The notes under the pieces: model-generated
Seen by the model: only the letters and a program-made list of their open reading frames with translations
What the model was told of the DNA's origin: nothing
The model's database searches: none
In this document: piece after piece, positions 1 through 7,470 of the stretch
How positions within the stretch are numbered: the stretch's first letter is position 1
Layout: every line of letters begins with the position of its first letter
Origin: Sphingobacteriaceae bacterium
GTDB lineage: Bacteria > Bacteroidota > Bacteroidia > B-17B0 > Aurantibacillaceae
Length of the DNA: 16,318 nt
Direction: 5' to 3'
NCBI GenBank assembly: GCA_023251695.1
Contig: JAHEYE010000054.1
Span: 1-16,318, forward strand
Made by a program: the position numbers and the translations under genes

Positions 1-72
1 ATGGCAATGCCGGGAATTGAAAGTAAGTGGGACAGTGAAGAAGTTGAGAAAGAAATTTTAAAATATATTTAA
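1..72 (+). CDS. C-terminal end of an unidentified protein (5' truncated)
   Basis: Frame 1 is open from the first base to a TAA at 70-72 and encodes 23 residues ending in EKEILKYI. It starts with Met-Ala-Met, but the window edge makes it impossible to tell whether either Met is a start; more likely this is the tail of a longer gene. The end is acidic and helical, with a closing KYI. Class I cytochrome c domains can end in a similar amphipathic helix, but no heme motif is visible, so I assign no function. The next gene is convergent (305-1246, minus) and a nested inverted repeat lies between them. Confidence 0.4.
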   Translation: MAMPGIESKWDSEEVEKEILKYI

Positions 73-83
73 TCTTTTGCCCT

Positions 84-289
84 TTCGTCAGGCTCAGGGG
101 CAATTTCCTCTAATTCAATCTATGGTTCGGCAAGCTCACCATGACTTTCATCTCCGAATTCATTTACCTTATATAATTATTGATAGTTTCTATTCCGAAC
201 CTAATAAACTCTTTTTTGATACGTGTGTCATGGTGAGCTTGCCGAACCATAACGAATGTATAAAGAATGTTAGCGCTGAGCTTGACGAA
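84..289. repeat. Nested inverted repeat: four copies of a TTCGNCARGCTCA core, two in each orientation
   Basis: A perfect 25-bp inverted repeat has arms at 121-145 and 227-251, separated by 81 bp. Outside it is a second, imperfect pair of arms at 84-100 and 274-289. All four arms share a core close to TTCGNCARGCTCA. The two left copies are in plus orientation and the two right copies in minus orientation. The element sits between the ends of two convergent genes, where it could fold as a large cruciform or RNA hairpin and act as a bidirectional terminator. From memory, similar TTCGACAAGCTCA-type intergenic repeats are dispersed in many Bacteroidota genomes; only a genome search could confirm that here. 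Confidence 0.8.
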
Positions 290-304
290 GCGCTTGGAGA
301 TTCA

Positions 305-1246
305 TCATTCATTCAGCCATTTTTCTAATTGGTTTTGGTCAAGCTCCATGTAATTCACCCAATGTTCAACAGTGGCATTATTCACTAAGAAGATAGTTGG
401 TAAATTTATTCCTGCCAAATAAACAAATGGCCTTGCGCGGAGCATGGTATAAGGTATGTTTTCGGTTTTAGTGTCGAGATAAAACCATTTCATTTTTTCT
501 TTTTCGCCATTCAAAACAAAATAAAAGGAGATGCCCGGATTTTTTTCGTGAATCAATCTGATTTTTTTTGCAGCAATACGGCAATGCTGACAACTTAAAC
601 TCAGGAAAGCGACTACGTGTTTGCCTTGCGATAAGGTTTTGGGTGGAATTTTTTCGTAAGCATTAATGTATAGTGTATCGAGTTCGAGTTTAAAGTTGTT
701 TTCAGGTTTATTCAGATAAGCTTCAGAATAATCCAGATCAACATAGTTTAAAATATGCGGCATGGCCAAGGCGCTAACCAGAAAAGTAAAACTAAGTGTG
801 GAGCCCAGTTTCCCTAAAGTAAAACCTTCATGAAATTTGTAAATAAAAAAACAAACGACCAGCATAATGATGTTTTTGACGATGGCCTGAAAGGGTGTCA
901 TGGCAATGGCGTTCCCGAAACAACCGCAATTACTGTTATTCCCCTCATTTAATATCATAAAGCCGAGATAAGCAGTGAACATCAAAAGCGTGGCAACTGT
1001 TAACTTAATGGTGTATTTTTTAAGATATAGATTTGATATTAGCATAAGCCCCAGAAAAAATTCGAGACCAATCATAAAGCGGGCAATGTAAGGAGCCAGT
1101 GCCCAACCGCCGATTCCTAAATCAACAAATGTGTACTCAAATGGTTCAATGGGATCGAGTTTCGTATATCCGGAATAAATAAAAAGTAATCCCATCAAAA
1201 CAGATAGGATAATAGAAATTACTTTTAATATTCTTTGTTTGTCCAT
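305..1246 (-). CDS. MauE/DoxX-type membrane protein fused to a thioredoxin-like domain
   Basis: The 313-residue protein has four to five membrane helices in its N-terminal half (about 6-27, 49-71, 80-99, 119-136 and possibly 148-164). Between helices three and four is a NCGCFG motif (106-111), as in MauE/DoxX-related membrane redox proteins. The C-terminal half is thioredoxin-like, with a CQHC motif (219-222) after a beta strand and a likely cis-Pro loop, LPT (282-284). Two cysteine pairs on one chain suggest electron relay across the membrane to an extracytoplasmic thioredoxin domain, for example in disulfide exchange; this is inference. I chose the ATG at 1246 (MDKQR); a TTG two codons upstream (1252) is less likely. 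A terminator hairpin ends six bases before the ATG, and the upstream minus-strand gene encodes a Cys-rich lipoprotein. Confidence 0.82.
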   Translation of the reverse strand: MDKQRILKVISIILSVLMGLLFIYSGYTKLDPIEPFEYTFVDLGIGGWALAPYIARFMIGLEFFLGLMLISNLYLKKYTIKLTVATLLMFTAYLGFMILNEGNNSNCGCFGNAIAMTPFQAIVKNIIMLVVCFFIYKFHEGFTLGKLGSTLSFTFLVSALAMPHILNYVDLDYSEAYLNKPENNFKLELDTLYINAYEKIPPKTLSQGKHVVAFLSLSCQHCRIAAKKIRLIHEKNPGISFYFVLNGEKEKMKWFYLDTKTENIPYTMLRARPFVYLAGINLPTIFLVNNATVEHWVNYMELDQNQLEKWLNE

Positions 1247-1251
1247 AAACA

Positions 1252-1284
1252 AAAAAGGCCTCCGACAAAATCGGAAGCCTTTTT
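1252..1284 (-). terminator. Intrinsic terminator after the small lipoprotein gene, abutting the next start codon
   Basis: The arms 1252-1265 and 1271-1284 pair with a single mismatch around a 5-nt loop. GC-rich pairs in the middle are flanked by A/T runs, so the hairpin ends in a U tract on the minus strand (and on the plus strand). It follows the lipoprotein stop codon by 17 nt. The U tract ends only four bases before the ATG at 1246. The distal arm contains GGAGG on the minus strand (plus positions 1259-1263), a Shine-Dalgarno-like sequence that the hairpin would bury. Confidence 0.85.
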
Positions 1285-1301
1285 AAAGTATCAATTAAAT
1301 A

Positions 1302-1544
1302 TTAGCTTAAAGTACAAGTTGTTTTATCAACATCACCGTTTGCATCAGTCTGAGTTGTATTATGACAAGCTGCAACTCCTTGGCCTTTTTTAATTTTTTC
1401 ATGTGTAACAGTACTAGATGTACCGGTGTATGATCCGCCTGCTGCAAACGTTGTAGTTGTTTGGCAAGTACATTTACGGTCTTTTTTGCAAGACGCAAAG
1501 CTAATTGCTAAAGCAGCAAGAGCTAAAATTGTAATTTTTTTCAT
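1302..1544 (-). CDS. Small Cys-rich lipoprotein, function unknown
   Basis: This 80-residue protein begins with a lipoprotein signal peptide: MKK, a hydrophobic stretch of alanines, leucines and isoleucines, then a lipobox FASC with the acylated Cys at 19, followed by KKD. The mature part is about 60 residues, rich in Thr, Ser and Gly, with four more cysteines (25, 27, 60 and 77), enough for two disulfides. I recall short CKKD-type lipoproteins in other Bacteroidota, but no function is known to me. A good -33/-7 promoter lies upstream on the minus strand and a strong terminator downstream, so it is probably transcribed largely on its own. The next gene on the strand is a thioredoxin-like membrane protein, which could plausibly handle its disulfides (inference). 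Confidence 0.8.
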   Translation of the reverse strand: MKKITILALAALAISFASCKKDRKCTCQTTTTFAAGGSYTGTSSTVTHEKIKKGQGVAACHNTTQTDANGDVDKTTCTLS

Positions 1545-1577
1545 TGTTTTATTTTTAAAGGTTTTTATTTAGAGTTT

Positions 1578-1607
1578 CAAAAGTAAACAAATAATTAGGA
1601 TTATCAA
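1578..1607 (-). promoter_or_regulatory. Bacteroidota-type promoter for the small lipoprotein gene
   Basis: On the minus strand, TACTTTTG (plus 1578-1585) matches the Bacteroidota -7 consensus TAnnTTTG exactly. A TTG (plus 1605-1607) lies 19 nt upstream, the expected -33 spacing. Transcription would begin a few bases downstream, giving a short A-rich leader of roughly 30 nt before the ATG at 1544. This is a consensus match only. Confidence 0.55.
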
Positions 1608-1762
1608 TACAATAATTTATGAATTTTGGATATCCTTCATAGAAATAATTTTTAGAAAAATCAAATTTAACATCTTCATAACGAACCTTAAATATCGTTA
1701 ATTCTCATTGTATGCTTAACATCTTTTAACAGCAACAAAGTCCCTAAAACCCTTAGGCTTAC

Positions 1763-1770
1763 TATTTTTG
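1763..1770 (+). promoter_or_regulatory. Possible -7 element of the Bat operon promoter
   Basis: TATTTTTG matches TAnnTTTG and ends 17 nt before the moxR ATG at 1788. No convincing -33 TTG is seen at the proper distance, so this is weak. Just upstream is a small palindrome (CCTAA at 1743-1747, TTAGG at 1753-1757). Further upstream is a direct repeat TTAACATCTT (1667-1676 and 1716-1725). Either could be an operator, but nothing in the sequence proves it. Confidence 0.3.
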
Positions 1771-1787
1771 AAAACATTCAAATTTTT

Positions 1788-2777
1788 ATGGTAGATATTA
1801 GAGAATTAAACGAAAAAATCCAACGCGAAAGCGCGTTTGTTGACCTTCTTACCGGTGAAATGGATAAGGTAATAGTTGGTCAAAAAAGCATGGTGGAACG
1901 TCTTTTAATAGGCCTTTTAAGCAATGGTCATATTTTGCTTGAAGGAGTTCCCGGATTAGCTAAAACTTTAGCTATCAATACGCTAGCTAAGTGTATTCAT
2001 GCCGATTTTAGTCGCATCCAATTTACACCCGATTTATTGCCGGCCGATTTGATTGGAACGATGATTTATAATCAAAAGCAGGAATCATTTTCAATCCGTA
2101 AAGGACCTGTTTTTGCCAATTTCGTTCTGGCCGATGAGATTAACCGCGCCCCTGCTAAAGTGCAGTCTGCCTTGCTTGAAGCGATGCAGGAAAAGCAAGT
2201 GACTATTGGCGATCAAACTTTTCAGCTTCCAAATCCATTTTTAGTTTTAGCAACTCAAAATCCTATTGAGCAAGAAGGAACTTATCCTTTGCCTGAAGCG
2301 CAAATGGACCGTTTTATGCTTAAGGTTGTAATTGGTTATCCTAGCAAAGAAGAAGAGCGTAAAATTATTGCGTCAAACATTGCCCCTGAAGGAATGCCGA
2401 AACCAAACGCCATTTTATCGCCTGAAGAAATAATAAAAGCAAGAAAAGTTGTTAGGGATGTTTATATGGACGAAAAGATTGAGCGATACATTGTAGATAT
2501 TGTTTTCTCAACGCGTTTCCCTAAAGAATATAAACTGGAAAAATTTAATGGACTAATTTCTTATGGAGGATCGCCCCGTGCAAGTATTAATTTAGCCTTA
2601 GCTGCAAAAGCCTATGCGTTTATTAAACGACGTGGCTACGTAATTCCTGAAGATGTCCGTGCAATTTGTACAGATGTTATGCGTCACCGTATTGGATTAA
2701 CCTACGAAGCAGAAGCCGAAAACATCACTTCAGAAAATATTATTACCGAAATTTTAAATACTGTTGAAGTACCATAG
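1788..2777 (+). CDS. moxR: MoxR-family AAA+ ATPase, first gene of the Bat operon
   Basis: At 329 residues this is a full-length MoxR ATPase. Visible motifs are Walker A GVPGLAKT (53-60), Walker B ending in DE (LADE, 114-117), sensor 1 in ATQNP (155-159), the conserved EAQMDRF segment (170-176) and the sensor-2 region GGSPRAS (260-266). MoxR proteins form hexameric rings and act as chaperone-like remodellers of vWA-domain partners; in Bacteroidota they head Bat operons linked to stress or aerotolerance. Here a DUF58 gene and two vWA genes follow directly, so those are the expected partners. The ATG is preceded by a TAnnTTTG-like box. The stop TAG is followed at once by a second TAG that starts a heptad repeat array. 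Confidence 0.95.
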   Translation: MVDIRELNEKIQRESAFVDLLTGEMDKVIVGQKSMVERLLIGLLSNGHILLEGVPGLAKTLAINTLAKCIHADFSRIQFTPDLLPADLIGTMIYNQKQESFSIRKGPVFANFVLADEINRAPAKVQSALLEAMQEKQVTIGDQTFQLPNPFLVLATQNPIEQEGTYPLPEAQMDRFMLKVVIGYPSKEEERKIIASNIAPEGMPKPNAILSPEEIIKARKVVRDVYMDEKIERYIVDIVFSTRFPKEYKLEKFNGLISYGGSPRASINLALAAKAYAFIKRRGYVIPEDVRAICTDVMRHRIGLTYEAEAENITSENIITEILNTVEVP

Positions 2778-2778
2778 T

Positions 2779-2852
2779 AGTTGGGAGTATGGAGTTGGGA
2801 CTTCGTAGAAATACGCTGCCATCTCCAAACTCCGAACTAATAACTCCAAACT
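2779..2852. repeat. Heptad arrays in opposite orientations between moxR and the DUF58 gene
   Basis: On the plus strand, 2779-2813 splits into five 7-nt units, four starting with AG (for example AGTTGGG, AGTATGG and a final AGAAATA). After about 11 nt the opposite strand carries four more units starting with AG, read from 2852 down to 2825 (AGTTTGG, AGTTATT, AGTTCGG, AGTTTGG). The two sets face each other, and 2779-2794 can pair with 2823-2838 (14 of 16 positions) as a hairpin. The array starts inside the second TAG after moxR and ends one base before the DUF58 ATG, so it forms the whole junction. Confidence 0.85.
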
Positions 2853-2853
2853 C

Positions 2854-3720
2854 ATGGAAACCGCCGAGCTCTTAAAAAAAGTCCGCAAAATAGAAATTAA
2901 AACACGCGGCTTAAGTCGTCAGATATTTTCGGGCGAATACCACAGTGCGTTTAAGGGTAGGGGTATGGCTTTTTCTGAAGTTCGCGAATACACACCGGGT
3001 GATGATGTAAGAACAATTGATTGGAATGTAACGGCACGCTTCAATTCACCTTATGTAAAAGTGTTTGAAGAAGAACGTGAACTAAGTGTGGTTTTATTGG
3101 TTGATGTAAGCGCCAGCGGTTTATTCGGAACTCATAAGCAATACAAAAAAGATTTAATTACTGAATTATCTGCTGTAGTTGCATTTTCTGCGACAACAAA
3201 CAATGATAAAATAGGAGTGATATTCTTTTCAGATAAGATCGAAAAATTCATCCCACTTAAAAAAGGAAAATCACATGTGCTCCGCATTATACGTGAGCTG
3301 ATTAATTTTAAAGCCGAGAGCAAAGGAACAGATTTAGAACTCGCACTTAAATACCTCACGAATGTGATTAAGAAACGGAGCACCGTTTTTTTGTTATCTG
3401 ATTTTTATGCGAAGGAAAATTATACCGATGCCCTGAAAATCGCCAATAAAAAGCACGATCTGATTGCCATTAAAATAATTGATAAAACCGAACTCGATAT
3501 CCCTAAGGTTGGTTTAATTAAATTGAAAGATAATGAAACAGGAAAGATTGTCTGGGCCGACACAAGCAGTAAGGTTTTCCAAAAGCAATTTAAAGCGAAT
3601 GTTCTGAAACGTGAGCATGATATGAAAGATAAATTTAATAAATGCGGTGTGGATTATTGTGATATCTATACCCATGAAGGATATATTAAGCCCTTGATGA
3701 ATTTATTTAAGCGCCGCTGA
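2854..3720 (+). CDS. DUF58-family protein with a vWA-like domain (Bat operon)
   Basis: The 288-residue protein carries the DUF58 signature: the segment from RGLSRQIFSGEY (18-29) through GRGMAFSEVREYTPGDDVRTIDW (36-57), followed by a vWA-like fold. Its metal-site motif is intact: DVSAS (84-88, DxSxS), a Thr in GTDL (158-161) and an Asp in LSDF (181-184). There is no signal peptide or membrane helix, so it is cytoplasmic, like MoxR, and is the likely direct partner of that ATPase. The gene follows the heptad array by one base. Its TGA overlaps the next ATG by one base (TGATG), which implies translational coupling with the following membrane protein. Confidence 0.92.
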   Translation: METAELLKKVRKIEIKTRGLSRQIFSGEYHSAFKGRGMAFSEVREYTPGDDVRTIDWNVTARFNSPYVKVFEEERELSVVLLVDVSASGLFGTHKQYKKDLITELSAVVAFSATTNNDKIGVIFFSDKIEKFIPLKKGKSHVLRIIRELINFKAESKGTDLELALKYLTNVIKKRSTVFLLSDFYAKENYTDALKIANKKHDLIAIKIIDKTELDIPKVGLIKLKDNETGKIVWADTSSKVFQKQFKANVLKREHDMKDKFNKCGVDYCDIYTHEGYIKPLMNLFKRR

Positions 3721-4739
3721 TGAGAAAACTTAAACATATTTTTTTATTGGTTTTTGTAATGATGCTGTTTTCACTGCACGCGCAAATAAAAGTGAATGCG
3801 GTTATCGACTCCAGTAAAATCCGGATTGGCGAACAAACTAAATTAGACCTTTATGTTACCTACGATGCGAACGCTTCTAAAAATTTAAGAATCGATTGGC
3901 CTTCTTTTGAAGATACCATTACCGGAAAAGTCGAAATTGTTTCAAGGACACCAATCGACTCCACAATTCCTGATAAGTCAAATCCATCTATTATTCAACA
4001 ACATCAGCAATACATTGTCACCGCTTTTGATTCGGGTTATTTTGCCATTCCGCCATTTAAATTTGTTGTGAATGGCGATACGGTGAATCCGGTATTAACA
4101 GAAGCTTTATTTTTAGAAGTGAACACGGTACCGACGGATACCACCGACGCGACTGTAAAAGATATTAAGCCGCCTTTTAATGAGCCTTTCGATTGGAAAT
4201 GGTATTTGCCAATGGTTTATTGGAGTGCGGCCGCTATTCTTGTTGTTGCACTGATCGTTTTTGTTATCATGAAACTGACGAAGAAAAAGCCTGAGCAATT
4301 GATTGAAAAGAAACCGGACATTCCTCCGCATATTATTGCTCTCGAACAATTAGAGAAAGTAAAACTTGAAGCTGTTTGGAAGGAAGGAAAAACAAAAGAA
4401 TATTATTCAGCCATTTCCGATTCTGTACGATTGTATATTGAAGGTCGTTTCGGTATTCAAGCACTTGAATTGACAACTGACGAAATTGTGCGTGCGTTTA
4501 AATCGCAGGTAGTTGATTCATTAAGTAAAGAAAAATTACAACAGATGTTAGTCCTTTCCGATTTTGTAAAGTTCGCAAAGGTACTTCCTATCGAACAGGA
4601 ACATGCTCTTGCTTTACAAAATGCTTTTGATTTTGTGAATGGGACAAAACGTGAGGAACTTGAAGAGCAGGAGATTCTGAACGAGGCACAGAATGAAGGT
4701 GGAAATATTCAAAATGATATGGGGGGAGAACAAAAATGA
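3720..4739 (+). CDS. BatD-like periplasmic domain plus DUF4381-like cytoplasmic domain, single-pass membrane protein
   Basis: This 339-residue protein has a signal peptide ending near HAQ (1-22), a beta-rich extracytoplasmic region of about 130 residues, one membrane helix (about 161-185) followed by KLTKKK, and a cytoplasmic helical tail. The tail segment 226-308 (starting KEYYSAISDSVRLYIEGRF) resembles the C-terminal tail of BatD in this operon (starting EAFYTEVTNALNSYLGNKF), so the two look paralogous at that end. By position between DUF58 and the first vWA gene it matches the DUF4381 slot of other MoxR operons. It probably links the vWA proteins to the periplasmic complex (inference). Its stop overlaps the batA ATG by 4 nt (ATGA). 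Confidence 0.8.
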   Translation: MRKLKHIFLLVFVMMLFSLHAQIKVNAVIDSSKIRIGEQTKLDLYVTYDANASKNLRIDWPSFEDTITGKVEIVSRTPIDSTIPDKSNPSIIQQHQQYIVTAFDSGYFAIPPFKFVVNGDTVNPVLTEALFLEVNTVPTDTTDATVKDIKPPFNEPFDWKWYLPMVYWSAAAILVVALIVFVIMKLTKKKPEQLIEKKPDIPPHIIALEQLEKVKLEAVWKEGKTKEYYSAISDSVRLYIEGRFGIQALELTTDEIVRAFKSQVVDSLSKEKLQQMLVLSDFVKFAKVLPIEQEHALALQNAFDFVNGTKREELEEQEILNEAQNEGGNIQNDMGGEQK

Positions 4740-5746
4740 TAAGTTACCTGCAGGACATAGAATTTGCCGAAAAACACTGGTTCTGGTTATTTTTGTTATT
4801 GCCTGCAATGATTGTTTGGTATTTCATCAAACTTAAAAAATACGAAGGCGAAATTCATTTTTCTTCTTTCAGTAATTTCTCCAATATCAAAACATCACTC
4901 AAAGCCCGTTTGCGTCATTTGGTTTTAGTAATGCGCTTGATTGGTGTTTCGCTAATTATTTTGGCGCTTGCCCGTCCACAATCGCGTAGTAGCTGGAAAA
5001 ATATTAAAACAGAAGGTATTGATATTATCATCAGCATGGATATTTCTTTGTCGATGCTGGCGAAAGATTTTAAGCCTAACCGTCTTGAGGTTGCTAAAGA
5101 AGTTATTGTTGATTTTATTGATGCCCGTCCAAATGATAAAATTGGTCTGGTAATTTTCAGCGGCGAAGCTTTTACACAATGTCCCTTAACGGTCGACCAT
5201 AAAATATTAAAAAACATGTTTCCTGATATTAAAGCCGGTATGCTTGATCAGGGAACTGCTATTGGTTTGGGTTTAGCTGACGCTGTTGCGCGTTTGAAGG
5301 ACAGTAAAGCAAAAAGTAAAGTCATTATTTTAATTTCCGATGGTGTAAGTAATGTTGGTGCTATTGCGCCTTTAACAGCAGGGGAAATTGCTAAAACATA
5401 CGGATTGCGCGTGTACACAATTGGAGTCGGAACTAAAGGAAAAGCATTGCAGCCGGTGGCCATGTACCCAAACGGGCAATTGGAATATGATTATGTGGAT
5501 GTTGAAATTGATGAGGTTGTGATGAATAAAATTTCGGAACTGACAGGCGGAAAATATTTCAGGGCAACTGATAAAGAAAGTTTATCAAACATCTATAGGG
5601 AAATTGATAAAATGGAAAAAACCATCATCAGCGAAAAAAGTTTTACCAATAAAGCGGAGCATTTTTTGCCTTTGGGCGTTGCGGCGCTTATAGCCTTGTT
5701 GCTTGAATTCATTTTAAAACGCATTGTATTTAAATCTGCACCCTAA
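4736..5746 (+). CDS. batA: BatA-like vWA-domain membrane protein
   Basis: The 336-residue protein has two N-terminal membrane helices (about 14-31 and 62-79), a vWA domain and a C-terminal helix (about 310-328). This is the standard BatA/BatB layout, with the vWA domain outside the inner membrane. The MIDAS is complete: DISLS (102-106), Thr in QGTAIG (172-177) and ISDG (200-203). The segment SML-A-D-xx-PNRLE-A-K after the first MIDAS loop is shared with the next gene, showing that the two are duplicates. It overlaps the gene before by 4 nt and the gene after by 1 nt (TAATG), so the three are co-translated. Confidence 0.93.
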   Translation: MISYLQDIEFAEKHWFWLFLLLPAMIVWYFIKLKKYEGEIHFSSFSNFSNIKTSLKARLRHLVLVMRLIGVSLIILALARPQSRSSWKNIKTEGIDIIISMDISLSMLAKDFKPNRLEVAKEVIVDFIDARPNDKIGLVIFSGEAFTQCPLTVDHKILKNMFPDIKAGMLDQGTAIGLGLADAVARLKDSKAKSKVIILISDGVSNVGAIAPLTAGEIAKTYGLRVYTIGVGTKGKALQPVAMYPNGQLEYDYVDVEIDEVVMNKISELTGGKYFRATDKESLSNIYREIDKMEKTIISEKSFTNKAEHFLPLGVAALIALLLEFILKRIVFKSAP

Positions 5747-7467
5747 TGTTTAGGTTTGAGAACGATATATATTTTTACGCTTTTGGAGCTTTACCTGTAA
5801 TGCTCACTGTTTTTATATGGTATTTAATTTCCATAAAGAAAAAGCTGAAAAAACTTGGCGAATACGATTTGGTGAAAGCAATGGTACCTGACATTTCTAC
5901 TTCAAAAAAAATCACCAAGTTTGTTTTATTAATGCTAGCATTCAGCAGCCTTATACTTGCTATTTGTAATTTACAAACCGGAAGCAAAACGCAGGAAGTA
6001 AAGCGGGAAGGAGCGGATATCATTGTTTGTCTCGATGTTTCCAATTCAATGCTGGCTCAGGATTTATCACCAAACCGCTTGGAACGTGCTAAGTTTGCGT
6101 TGGAGAAAATGATTGATAAACTGCAGGGCGACAGACTCGGAATTATTGTCTTTGCAGGAGAAGCTTACGTTCAATTACCGATTACAACGGATTACAGTGC
6201 GGCTAAATTATTTTTAGGAAGCATTAACACGCAAATGGTACCAACTCAAGGAACAAACATTGGCGCCGCCATCCGTAAAGCATTGGAAGGTTTTAGTAAG
6301 GACTTAGAAAAAAACAAAACGATAGTTGTTATTACAGACGGTGAAAATCACGAACCTGAAGCACTTGAAGCAGCAGAAGAAGCAGCGAAAGCCGGCGTGA
6401 TATTGAACTGTATTGGTGTTGGCTCAGAAGCAGGCGTTCCGATTCCGATGCTGAATAATGGGGTTGTGCAGGGTTACAGAAAAGATAAAGACGGGAATAC
6501 GGTTGTTACCAAATTAAATAAAGAAGTGCTGCAGGAAATTGCCGGTAAAACAGATGGTATTTTTGTGCAGGCTACGAATGCCGACATAGGTTTAAATGCA
6601 ATACTGGATAAATTGGCACAACTGGATAAAAAACAGATCGACACAAAAATGTATACCGATTATGAAGACCAGTTCCAGTGGTTTTTGGGTTTAGCATTAA
6701 TCTTATTTATTATTGAATTTTTTATCAGCGAGCGCGTGAGTCAATGGTTCCGTAAGTTTTTGGCACATGTTCTTAAATCAAATAAAAAGTTGGCTGGGAT
6801 TGCTTTACTTGTTTTTCTGTCAAGCGCGAGCAGATTGTCGGCCCAAAAAGACCGTGAAATGCTTTACAATGGTAACAGCAAATATCACAGCGGACAAAAC
6901 ATTGGGGCGATAAACAGTTACCGTGAAGCTTTAAAATTGAATCCTGCACTTAAGAAAGCCAATTTCAATTTAGGGGATGCGATTTATAAAGAAGCTGTTG
7001 GTATCAAAAATTCGAAAAGCAAAGCACCGATCATGGGAATGAAGCCCGATTCACTTGCGGGTATCATGCTCGATGAGGCTGCCGCACAATTCGATGTGGT
7101 TTCGCAAACAGTTTCACATAAGGATACTTTACATCAGGCTTTGCACAACTTGGGTAATTGCCGTCTCAAACAGGAAAACTGGCAGGCCGCAGTGGATGCC
7201 TATAAAAAATCATTAAAAGTTGATCCTAAAGATGAGGACACCCGCTATAACCTTGCTTACGCATTAAAGAAATTAAAAGAGCAACAGAAAAAAGATAAGA
7301 ACAAAGATAAAGATAAGCAGCAGCAAAATCAACAGCAACAACAGCCACAGATGTCGAAAGAGCAAGCCGAACGGATGTTAAATGCTTTGCAAAACATGGA
7401 ACAAAAATTGCAGGGAAAGAAAAAGAAATCCGAAGGACAAAAAGTGAAAACAGAGAAAGACTGGTAG
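5746..7467 (+). CDS. batB: BatB-BatC fusion: vWA membrane protein joined to a TPR protein
   Basis: Residues 1-335 are BatB: two helices (about 14-30 and 59-76), a vWA domain with MIDAS DVSNS (97-101), Thr in QGTN (168-171), TDGE (197-200), and a third helix (about 308-326). Residues 346-367 then look exactly like a signal peptide (NKK, hydrophobic core, SRLSAQ) and precede a TPR region with repeats at about 370-410 and 462-505. That is the form of a separate BatC, so the gene looks like a batB-batC fusion with the old signal peptide now acting as a fourth membrane anchor. The C-terminus (about 508-573) is Lys- and Gln-rich with a short poly-Q stretch and is probably disordered. Batting order and overlap with batA support co-expression. 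Confidence 0.93.
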   Translation: MFRFENDIYFYAFGALPVMLTVFIWYLISIKKKLKKLGEYDLVKAMVPDISTSKKITKFVLLMLAFSSLILAICNLQTGSKTQEVKREGADIIVCLDVSNSMLAQDLSPNRLERAKFALEKMIDKLQGDRLGIIVFAGEAYVQLPITTDYSAAKLFLGSINTQMVPTQGTNIGAAIRKALEGFSKDLEKNKTIVVITDGENHEPEALEAAEEAAKAGVILNCIGVGSEAGVPIPMLNNGVVQGYRKDKDGNTVVTKLNKEVLQEIAGKTDGIFVQATNADIGLNAILDKLAQLDKKQIDTKMYTDYEDQFQWFLGLALILFIIEFFISERVSQWFRKFLAHVLKSNKKLAGIALLVFLSSASRLSAQKDREMLYNGNSKYHSGQNIGAINSYREALKLNPALKKANFNLGDAIYKEAVGIKNSKSKAPIMGMKPDSLAGIMLDEAAAQFDVVSQTVSHKDTLHQALHNLGNCRLKQENWQAAVDAYKKSLKVDPKDEDTRYNLAYALKKLKEQQKKDKNKDKDKQQQNQQQQQPQMSKEQAERMLNALQNMEQKLQGKKKKSEGQKVKTEKDW

Positions 7468-7470
7468 TTC

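Noticed and set aside
77..103. Terminator hairpin TTGCCC...GGGCAA after the first partial gene
   Set aside because: The stem is only six pairs with a 15-nt loop and is not followed by a clear U tract; it is better explained as part of the repeat.
77..328. 83-residue plus-strand ORF over the first repeat
   Set aside because: It lies across the nested inverted repeat, its sequence is the translation of repeat arms, and no domain or start signal supports it.
1667..1725. Direct repeat TTAACATCTT as an operator upstream of moxR
   Set aside because: Two 10-mers 49 nt apart in AT-rich DNA are not enough to claim a binding site; mentioned only in the promoter entry.
7319..7350. CAG/CAA microsatellite in batB
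   Set aside because: It codes for a Gln-rich disordered tail with mixed CAA and CAG codons; low-complexity tails are common in BatC-like proteins.
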